Position numbers and translations under genes: made by a program
Notes under the pieces: model-generated
Told to the model about the DNA's origin: nothing
The model's input: only the letters and a program-made list of their open reading frames with translations
Database searches by the model: none
Shown here: positions 50,374-59,532 of the stretch, one piece after another
Position numbering within the stretch: position 1 is the first letter of the stretch
Layout of the letters: the number at the start of each line of letters is the position of its first letter
DNA from: Amoebophrya sp. A120
Lineage: Eukaryota; Sar; Dinophyceae; Syndiniales; Amoebophryaceae
Length of the DNA: 64,000 nucleotides
Reading direction: 5' to 3'
NCBI GenBank assembly: GCA_905178155.1
Contig: CAJINV010000003.1
Location: 5,153,700 to 5,217,699, forward strand

Positions 50374-52203
50374 ATGGCCGAGCAGGTGGAGTTGTGCGTA
50401 GAGCAGTGGGTCGGCCCATTGCACGACTTGTTGCAGCTTGGGGTATTTTCGAAGAAGGAGATCGATCAAATCGTCGAGACCCGCCGCAATCAGGAGTACA
50501 AAATGAAACACCTAACTCGCACGGGCAAAACGGACCTGTATCGCAAAGCTACCCTGCAGGCAATCCAGTACGAAATCGCACTGGACCTCCTCCGGAAGGA
50601 GCGACTTGACAGCCGGAAAATCGACAAGAAAATCACGGAGTCAAGCCTTGCCGGGGTCCGCCGAATCAATGCCCTCTTCCGACGCTTGTGCCACAAGTGC
50701 CCCACCGACGCGAAAGTCTGGCTCCAGTACTTGGATTTTCTTTTGCGATCGGGGCAAACCAAGCAGCTAAAGGAGGTAAGCACTACACCGTGATTCGTTT
50801 TTTTAGAACTTAAATCTCGTGAATCAACTATACATCTGACCGCTACGACTACCGCTAAGTTGTGCGGCAACAATGTTGCAGCTAAGAATCTAAGTTATCT
50901 AACAATAGTTCCCTCTAGTAACCCCGTCAGTTGGGTAAATCATTCATTCATTCATTCATTCATTCATTCATTCACGAGAATCGTTCGCATTACAAACATT
51001 CTTCAGGTGTCCTTCCAAGCTCTGCGACATCATAGTCGCAACCCGCAGCTATGGCTGTTGGCGATCCGCAGAGAGGCGGAGGAAGGGAATTTCGAAGCAA
51101 CCCGTAGCTTGTTCGTACGGAGTCTTCGGTTCCTTCCGAAGGATGTGCAGTTGCTGAAGGAGTATTTCAAATGGGAATTGAAGCATGGAAAAAGGAAGGC
51201 CGACCTCTTGCAGAGCAGAGCAAAGGCACGCGACCCACAGCACCCGCCCGGAACCGAGACAGGCGCTTCAACTCTCCTCTCCGAGGACGCAGCAAAGGTG
51301 TTGCGCCCCGCGGCCGTCGTGCTGACTGGCTGTCTTCGACGGAATGCGGCTGTAGCGGCCGACGTCCTGCCGTATATCGAGGCCTGCGGTGCCCCGGTGT
51401 GCAACCTGTTTGCAACTAGTGTGTTCGCAAGACATTTCGCGCAACGCGAGCCGGGAAGATCCGCATGTTCATCTTCTGAGGGCGGAACCACTAGTACACA
51501 TCCGGAGGTGGTGGATCGAGAGCAGGCCAAGCTGATGCAGTCGTTCGTTGAGAAGTATGCTCCGCTTTCCAAAAATGGAGCGGATGTAGTTCGCAAGGAA
51601 ACCATAGACGGACGGCCCTGCCCGTCGGAAAGTGTAAAAGAGATGGAAGCGGCGTTCCCGGTGCCAGCCCTTGCAGACGAGGTGGCGTTTGCAGATCTTG
51701 GGCAAGAGGAGGAGGAGGAGAGCGGCAGCGAGGAAGAAGAGTCGTCTTCAGAGATTGGCGGAGCGGAAAGCGTGCGCGGGCTTGCTGAAGAAGACGGAGC
51801 GACGATGAAGAAGAACGAAAAATCTTCACAGGCCGACCCCGAAGGACGAGCAAGAAACGAACTGAAAAACAACGAGCATTCCGCGGAGTCGAGTGTTGAT
51901 GATGCGACCTCTGATTATACCAAGCGACAGCTTTTAGAGACCCTTCAACGAGGACGCGCCGCTGGCTCCGAGCACAGCAAGGAAGATGTCAGCGACGCGG
52001 AGGAGGAAGAAGAAGAAGAGAGTGACTCCGGTGCAATCTCCGACAACGATCTCGAATCTTCTGCTAATAATCGGGTAGAAAAAGCAGGTGTAAGCCCAGT
52101 GGACAGGGAAGATCTGTCCGATGAAGATTCGGAGGCAGCAAGCAGCGACGACGAAGATGAGCACCTAGAGCCAAATCTGAAACGACCAAAATTTCTCGAC
52201 TGA
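50374..52203 (+). CDS. UTP6: UTP6-like U3 snoRNP (small-subunit processome) protein
   Basis: Exons 50374-50775 and 51007-52203 give 532 residues; the intron is GTAAGC..CTTCAG, phase 0, and contains a CATT microsatellite. The N-terminus fits UTP6: MAEQVELCVEQWVGPLHDLL, LGVFSKKEIDQIVETRRNQE, and the HAT-repeat parts VWLQYLDFLLRSGQTKQLKE, NPQLWLLAIRREAEEGNFEA, TRSLFVRSLRFLPKDVQLLK and EYFKWELKHGKRK. UTP6 is part of the UTP-B complex that binds pre-18S rRNA in the nucleolus. The C-terminal half is a long Glu/Asp/Ser-rich region (from about 51650) instead of the extended HAT array of animal UTP6, so the protein looks C-terminally diverged. A second gene for the missing repeats is possible but not seen here. 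Confidence 0.87.
50938..50975. repeat. CATT tetranucleotide microsatellite in the UTP6 intron
   Basis: About nine tandem CATT units, inside the intron and ending some 30 nt before the CTTCAG acceptor. Confidence 0.9.
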
Positions 52204-52717
52204 CGCCATGCACTCGTCATAACGTTGTAGAACATAAAAATGGATGAATCTGTCAGACTGGATCGCCTTCACCATCGTAACTGCGGGAGCTGCTCTATGA
52301 GAAAGTCGATTGCTTCGTCATTTGTCTATGCGTGTTCTGGGAGTGAGACAACACACAGGGTATCGTGGCCTACAGCCGGGAAGCTAGAAATTACTTACAT
52401 TACAAGGCAAGTTGTATGTCGTTGTCGGTAGTACTTTCAACATGAACGGGCGCAAAACGAAAGATTTCGTAGCGCCGCAAGACAGCAAGGCGGTGCTTGT
52501 CTCGCGTCTTGAATCGAACTTTAGTTGTGCTTGGTAAGAAAAAGAATGGGTGGGGTTCGTACAGCGTCTTTTCGTGGTCGTTTGTGAATGGAATATTCGC
52601 AGCAAAAAAATCAAAAAACCTGAACTAACACTCGAAAGGTAAGTAAGTACATGGTCGTTATCGATTATCGAACTCGCACCTCGGTAGCTTGAGTTTTTTT
52701 TTGAACAAGATTCAAGA
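52204..52717. other. intergenic, no gene seen
   Basis: 514 bp between UTP6 and the EF-hand gene. Nothing recognised. Confidence 0.5.
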
Positions 52718-55700
52718 ATGGAAACAAAGGAAACCCCCACTAGTACCTATGTCGGCGCGTTTCCACAAACAAACCGAAAGAACGCCTGCATCGCACGCTT
52801 TGATCGTGATGCGATAACGAAAATGACCACCCGAGGAAGAAGCCCCCGCTGGGGGGGAACCTGTGTGTGGTGCAAAAGCCGGGCGCTTTTGAGAGGTAGG
52901 ACACAACAAGCGAGTGCTGCGTTCGTAGTTTCCTCTACTACAGGAGTCTGCATGTCGTGGGCACTCGTCGTCCTCCTTCAGACTTGCACCACCACGGCTG
53001 CTGGTGTCGCAAAGCAAAGCTCCTTTCCCGATTCTCGTGACGAGAATGACCCGGATGGCTTTTTGGAGACTCGGGCGGCCGACGCCGAAAAATACGGAGA
53101 GAATGAGCTGCAGCAACGGATTGTAGTTGACCACGACGGGCACACATTGGATGAGGACAGCTTCGCGCCGGAATTCGACACGCAGGTGGAGGACGACGGA
53201 TTACAGAACGCGGGGAAACTACAGTTGTACGCCGGGGCACACGCACCAGACGGAGGAGATGAACAAGGAGGCTCTGGTGCATCGCCGTTCGTCCAAAAAC
53301 ATGAGCACGCGCCTGGGGTCACCAACAACTCCCCCTCCAAGCACGATCGTAAAGAAGATCTTGGCGCTGAGTCCTCTCGTCTTCCGAAATCCTTTGTCGC
53401 GACGGGGGAGGACACGTCAAGGACGTCCTCGGTGCAACGCCAGTCTTTCAGCCAACGGGACTCCAACGCCATATCTTCAAAGACGTTTTCCGCTGATACT
53501 ACAACTCGGCGGGATCATGAAGATGGCTCCCCTTACAGCAACTCGACTTCCTTCCCTTCAACGAAAACTTGGCGGTTTGACAATTTGCAAGACAGCGACT
53601 TCGTCCCTTCCGGCCGGGCCCTTCCCAAGGAGGTGTTGGAACACGAAGCGAACTGGTTCCGCACAGACCACAAATTTAAGTATCTGATGATCTCGTACCC
53701 GACCTCTGAAACCACGACCAGGCACGCACTGCACGCAGCAAGTACAAGCAAACAGCTGGCTGGCAGTTACGACTTAGCCGAGGATCTTGCTTTTAACGTG
53801 GGCACAGGGGGGTTCTGGGGTCTCGTCGCAACGGCTGCAAAATGGGGCATCCGGACGGTGAAGTACATTTACGAATCCATGCAGGTACGAGACTCCTTCT
53901 TTCACGCCACTTCCACCTCGTTCAACACGTGGTGGCGGAGCCGGCACTGGTGGTGGAACCAACGTCGCACCCCGCAAAACGACACGGAAAGTTTGGCCAA
54001 ACACGAAGAGGACAGGAAAACCTGGCACAGGCCAATCGTGGACTACCTCCGAAACAGGCTCGGGTACACGACTCGGGCAGACGACGACACGACTCGGCGA
54101 GACGATTTCGGGTACACGACTCGGGCAACCTCGATTTCGAAAGAAGACACCGAGAGGCTTCACAAGGATCTCCTAGAGGGGTCCATAGAGGGGCATCGGA
54201 AACCTCACCTCGGGCCCGTCCTGAAGGCGCACTTTATTCCCCACTTCCATTACATCTATTGTAGCGTAGAGCCAGAAATCATGAACGCACTCACGCTGCC
54301 CCTGCTAGATCCGGAAATCCTGGCGGACGAAAAGGAGCTGTGCGCGGAGATAGCGAATTCTACCACCGCGGCGAGTGAAGATGGAAGCGGTTTGCCAAAG
54401 AACGGTCTCTGCCAGGGAACTTCTAAAAATGCTACAGCCACTTCAACCAACGGCGGCCCAACGTGGAACACGACTGTAGCCACAATCCTGAACTTCGCGG
54501 ATGCCCTTCTCGGCTCGTGTCGACGAAGAAACCCACAAACCGCATCTGCGGGAAGTAGCAACGCGACGGGCAAGAACACGGAGGAAGCCGAGGCGCCTTC
54601 CTCTTTGTGGGACACAGCGAAAGAAAAGTTGGGGCTCGGCAGTGCCAGATACAAAAAGAAAGAAAAAAGCCGTCCACGACGCACCGAGGCGGACGAAAGG
54701 TCGACCTTTTCGGATCTGCGAGAAGGTCTCAGTAATCTGGATCCGGAGACTATCGCGAGAAAAAACTGTTCAAACCTTTGCAGACTCGGAAACAACAACA
54801 CTCGGTGAGCATGACACACAAAACTTGTAGTATTGCGCCAGACCATTCATGAAGAGAAAACTGGAAGAATGCACGAAGTACGCATGACTTGCTTCTCCAG
54901 CTTGATGCACTACTATGGGGATATAAGGTGCTTTCCCAGCATGACAAAAAAAGTCTCAAGGAAAACTGTCCGCATGATAAGTTGACAGCACTGAGACCAT
55001 TTAAAATTTTCCTCGCGATAGAGACCGAGGAGATCGTTTGTGACTTCAAAGTGTACGGAGAGTGGCATTCGGCTAGTGGTTGGGCATTGCAAACCGCAGG
55101 CTCGCTGAGGCGGCGGAAGAAGTGGAAGTTCTTTGTCCCGCCCCGGGAAACGGACTACTCCCAGATGATCGGGCCCATACTGTCACGAAACATGCTGCCG
55201 AAAGTGATGAGGGAAAGGCTTGGTTTCAAAAAAGCAGGGGAACACCTGACTCCCGTGGAAAAGGAGGCGAAAGCGAACTTGCGCCAGGCGAAAGTAGCGA
55301 CGCGGCCGCTCGGCGGAAAACTAAAACTGCCACAGCAGAAGTACTGCAAGGTGGAACTCGAAAAGTCGATCATGTTCCCAGTGAAGTCTCGGTTTCGACT
55401 GGGATTCGGCATGGGGCGACTCATCAAAGCCATGGTCATGAAGGTCGCGGAAGGAAAGACGGACTACAGCCTATTAAGAGGAAAAATCCCCCCTCCCCAT
55501 ATCGAACAGGTATGTTTCCGAAAATTTGTGTTGCTGATTTGAGACCCCAAATCGCGTGTGTCTTGCAAGAAGGCAACGCCACAACCTCCGCAGCATTGTG
55601 TAGGCGGTTTATGATGCTGATGGGCCTACAGCATGGACGTTTCTCATGCTAGACGCCTAGGCCAAAACCTCTCAGCTTAGGCTTATTATGGGCCTGCATT

Positions 55701-58538
55701 CCTGTCCAGCAAGACAAATCTGATTTGCGTACGCAAATCCTGCATCCACTTATCCCTCTCGGTATTCGGTCGCAGGGAAGGGTTGCCGGGGTCTCCCTCG
55801 CATCGGTTCTCGATGTCGGGTGTGAGTTTGTGACTGCGGGGGCAGTGGTTGGCTTAGGTTTGTGGAGTACTTCTGAAAAGAGGCTCCCATTCCTTCTTCC
55901 AGGCAGCGATCCTAGATCGCTGCCACGCGGAGCCACCCCCGTATTTCACCCCCAGGGGGTTGTGGACCTGGCAAAACCGATGAGTTCGGGCTGCTGACTG
56001 TTCCACCTCTTCCGAGTGCGATCATGTTACGCCTCACGCCTCACGCAAATCCTGCATCAGAGACTTCGTTTCGATATGGGGGGGGAGATTTTTCCTTTTG
56101 ATACAGCCGCAACTTTTTCGCTGCCGTGGGAAAGATTTCCACAGTGTCGCAGCATGAAATAGAGAACTCCGCCCTGCAATACCGCGAGATGCAGAAGCTG
56201 TTGGCGCGCAGGCGCATGGAGCACAAGCGGTTCGTGACGAAGCAAAGTTTTGACACGCAAATTATGCAGCTGGTACAAGAAAAAGAGAACCAAAACTCGG
56301 CCTTCGCCCGCGGGTCCCAGCTCTCCGCGGAGCTGAGCCACCGGGTTGCAGTGCATGCGTCACCCGAAGTGAAGGAACTGTACTCGTCCCAGGACCTGCG
56401 CAGACTTTTTGCCCATGCAGACAAGAATGCGGACGGGAAAGTGGATCCGGCGGAGTGGGAGCTGTTTTGGCAGGAAGTAGTGGACTATCCAGTACAAATA
56501 CGTCTGGGTCTGGAAAAATAAAATCGGAGCCTGTATCGTGTGTCTTGCATTCCTGCAAAATCTGTACTGATGGACCAACAATAGAAAGAGCTCTCTTGTC
56601 ATGCAAGAACGCAGTTTGTTTCTAGTGAAGTGCCGTGCGCTCTACGCATGAGGCAGCGTGGTCTTAAAAACTTGTCGTGCTTCGTCGCTCGACTCAGGAG
56701 CATCATGCATGCTCAAAAATAAGTAATCGCGACACAGCATCACAAGTTTCCAGACTGACCCAGCCATATTTCGGTTTCATATGGATCTTGATCGAAGCGG
56801 CACCGTCTCGATAGGAGAGTTTTTCGAAGTCTTTGGCTTCGAATCCGTCCGAGTCAGAGGCCCGGACGAGCAACAAAGAATAAAAGCCGACTTCTGCGCC
56901 GAAAGGAGGCAGGAGCTGGAGGAGCTGCAACTCATCGAGCGTCGTAAATTGGAGGAGGCAAAGGCAGACATCGATAATTCCACACACGGAGCGGCGTTGG
57001 TCGAGCGTACGGAATTTCGGCTGGCGCAAATCGACGAGCAGCTGCGACTGCTGTTCAGCAATAGCACAAGAACGAATTGCACATCTCTCCTCGTCGACGA
57101 ATCGGGGAACGACGCCGAGCAAGAGTCTTCAGGGGACGACCTGCAATCGTCAGGCGAAGAGAGCTCGGCCTCTTTCGACGAAAGGGAGGAAAGAAGAGCG
57201 GGCGATGTTTTGAAGATTCGGGTCATGAACACAACGATGACCATATCCTGAGGGAAAACGTGGTCGTACCCAGCCCAGAGTGAAGATGCGAATTTATTCG
57301 GCGACACGCATCAATTTGTTGCGCATGACAAGTATGGGCGCGTAGTGCGATCGTGTTTACGTACCGCCACATCACAACTCGATCGCTTCATGCTCTATAA
57401 TAGAGCATGCCAAGTTCCCATCCTTATTAGAGCATGCCAAGTAGGAAAACGCAAACGCTCCGCATCGGATTGCGCATTACAAACATGTTAGGCATGCCGT
57501 TTTGCATGACATTAGATAGAAAAACCTGGGCTGGGGACGTTTTTCCACAGGATCGACCATCCCGGAACTGCGCGATATCTTCCTTTACACCGCCGATTTG
57601 ACCATGCCGCACGGAATATCCTGAGTAAAAACGTACCCACACCAGAGTCAGGATGAGGATTTTGCAACACAAACCTAGGAGTTTTGTGAGTCACGCATGA
57701 CAAGTTTCAGTCCGTAAGGTAGTGCAAGTTAGCAAGGAAAGCCGCATCACAAATCGACCTGCTGATCCTGTTCACAGCATCACAAATTCCAAAACACGAT
57801 TGGAAATGGCTCTCATGGGAGTGCGCATCACAAATGTCTTTGTCATTGCAAATCTGCATTACAACTCTGGGGTGGGTACGTTTTTACTCAGGATACGGAA
57901 CACTTCCCCCCACCGACAGCCTGGTGTTCTTCGAGCTGGGTGACACCGTCCGCAATGGCTTCCTCCATCTCGACGAGTTCGAAGTTTTGTTCCAGGCCAA
58001 GGCTTTGGGAGTCGACGAAAAGCGGAAGCAGCAGGAAAAGATCATCACAAAGCAGCTGGATTCCTTGCGGAAAACGCCAGCCTTTCTGACGGGAAACAGG
58101 ACCATCGACAAGAAGAACGTGGAGCAGATCAAGATTATGAAGCAGGCTCTGTTAAACGCGAAGACCGACCCGCAGCAGCGCGTCGACCACAAACTCTCTG
58201 AGATCAACGCACTGAACCCCAAGTACGTTACCGACGCGGACAAGCAGTTACTATCCATGGCTCTGCTGGGGTCGCAGGAGAAGCTTTTTCCGGTGGAAAA
58301 AGAGGGCGCTCAGCTACAACCACAAAATTATGCGAAAGAACCCGAAAATGAAGAAGAACTTCTAAAGCCGGAGGACGACCAGCAGAGTAGCACCAGGACC
58401 GACAAACAAGAAGAATCACCGCAGAAATCCACGATCGCAAGTGATGCTAAACCATCAGCCGCGAAGGGGGACGAGCAGCAGAAACCGAAGAAGTTTGACG
58501 TCTCAAAATATCTAAACAAGACGAGACAACAACGCTAA
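52718..58538 (+). CDS. large EF-hand protein, all introns are introners
   Basis: Exons 52718-54750, 55026-55471, 56109-56485, 56787-57243, 57560-57616 and 57901-58538 total 4008 nt, 1335 residues, open throughout. All five interruptions are introner elements (families E, D, B, A, A); there is no GT-AG intron. A hydrophobic stretch near residues 80-98 (WALVVLLQTCTTTAAGVA) may be a signal anchor. A long polar region follows, including YTTRADDDTTRRDDFGYTTR, an internal repeat. A charged segment encoded by exon 2 and a coiled region (QYREMQKLLARRRMEHKRF) precede calcium-binding loops: DKNADGKVDPAE (near residue 930), DLDRSGTVSIGE (near 953) and a degenerate DTVRNGFLHLDE (near 1137). The first two loops are only nine residues apart, unusually close. 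The C-terminus is Lys/Glu/Gln-rich. The overall family is not recognised. The combined frame across six exons is strong support for the splice model. Confidence 0.85.
54751..55020. mobile_element. introner element, family E (EF-hand gene)
   Basis: 270 bp, from TATCGCGAGAAAAAAC to TTTTCCTCGCGATA; the inverted repeat is clear over the terminal 9-14 bp and weaker inside. The duplication is GAGAC (54746-54750 and 55021-55025). Splicing gives CCG-GAG-AC|C-GAG (Pro-Glu-Thr-Glu). This is the only copy of this family in the window, so it has no reference orientation. Confidence 0.87.
55472..56103 (+). mobile_element. introner element, family D, enlarged by internal insertion (EF-hand gene)
   Basis: 632 bp, more than twice the usual size. 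The left end is TATTAAGAGGAAAAATC followed by CCCCCTCCCCATATCGAA; the right end is the inverted copy ending TTTTTCCTTTTGATA. The duplication is CAGCC (55467-55471 and 56104-56108). Removal gives AGC-C|GC-AAC (Ser-Arg-Asn) in frame. An internal 16-bp direct repeat, ACGCAAATCCTGCATC, at 55731-55746 and 56043-56058 brackets about 300 bp not shared with the other family D copy. Confidence 0.88.
56486..56781 (+). mobile_element. introner element, family B, diverged (EF-hand gene)
   Basis: 296 bp. The left end, TATCCAGTACAAATACG then TCTGGGTCTGG, pairs with a right end that carries a small insertion (CCAGACTGACCCAG) and finishes GGTTTCATA. The flanking duplication is imperfect: TGGAC (56481-56485) against TGGAT (56782-56786). 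Precise removal gives Val-Val-Asp-Leu-Asp, running straight into the second EF-hand loop. The degenerate repeats suggest an older insertion. Confidence 0.78.
57244..57554. mobile_element. introner element, family A, diverged (EF-hand gene)
   Basis: 311 bp, beginning TATCCTGAGGGAAAACG and ending CGTTTTTCCACAGGATC (final A of the usual ATA replaced by C). The duplication GACCA is intact (57239-57243 and 57555-57559). The splice restores ACC-A|TC-CCG (Thr-Ile-Pro). Orientation relative to other A copies is unclear because the interior is diverged. Confidence 0.83.
57617..57895 (-). mobile_element. introner element, family A, reversed (EF-hand gene)
   Basis: 279 bp with a nearly perfect 31-bp inverted repeat (TATCCTGAGTAAAAACG..), one mismatch. 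The duplication is CGGAA (57612-57616 and 57896-57900). The splice gives GGA-A|CA-CTT (Gly-Thr-Leu). Its right interior reverse-complemented (AGAGTTGTAATGCAGATTTG) matches the left interior of the 9472 copy, so the orientation is opposite. Only 57 nt of exon separates it from the preceding element. Confidence 0.92.
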
Positions 58539-59532
58539 AGAAACACAAACGGAGGAAAACACACTGAAACTTAATATTTGAGTTTGCCTTTACATACAAG
58601 AATTTTGAGAAATAAATACTTAAGAAGTTTCGCTAGGCAAACGCGTTCTCTGTACTAACGTTGTTGACCCCTTTTCCCCTTTGTATAATGATGTAACCTG
58701 TCGAAATACTCAGCAACTACAAGAAAGACATACGTGACGGGCCTCATGTGATGCCTGTCGAAGGCTCAAGCTTGCTGCTACGAGGAAGGCTGGAGTGACA
58801 AAGTTCAGTTTATTTCACTTCCCAATCACAAGGAACAAATCTTTCTTACTCACAATGTGCGCTTGAGAAAACGTTGAAAAAACAGTCCCCGAGGAAGGAA
58901 AGCCGAAAGAAGAAGCGGAGGCAAACTGTCTACATCTGTTCGGGCACCAGAACGACATACAAAAACGGGGAGAGCACGTTCCTCGCTGTTTCCATCGTCT
59001 TAAAGTCGGTCTCTCGCGTCTGATTTCTATATTCTTCTTCGCTTGTTCAAGCGCGCCCGCGCGCAGTGAACTAACGCCGGCGGACAAAAGTAATTCGCCG
59101 GGCACTTTGTCATATGGCATCGATCGTTCAAGAACTCCCGGATGAATCACTTTCGATCGATAGCTGGAAGAATCGCTTAACTATTCAAGTTTTCGAACTT
59201 ATTCTTCGTTTGCTAATATGTAAAAGTGTGAATGTAATTCTGTTGCGAATGAATCGATTCGAATTCGTGCAAATCGGCCCAGAAGCAAATCGCTAACACT
59301 CGTCGTATTTGTTGTCTATAGCATGCATTCGAGTAGTCGTGTCGGTTTCAAAGGGTGCTATGATCGTCTTCGAAATGTCGATGAGAGTACGCCAACAAGT
59401 AAGTACCCTTACGAATAGGAGGGCTGTGTAACTGTAAGTCATCTAATTGAAATATATGTCAGCGTCTAAAAAAGGAACAAATTGCCTTCATATTTCGATA
59501 CAACAGTCGAAGACTAATAAATACAACCAACC
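58539..59532. other. intergenic, no gene seen
   Basis: 994 bp between the EF-hand gene and the next ATG. Short frames only, for example 59114-59296; none supportable. Confidence 0.5.
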
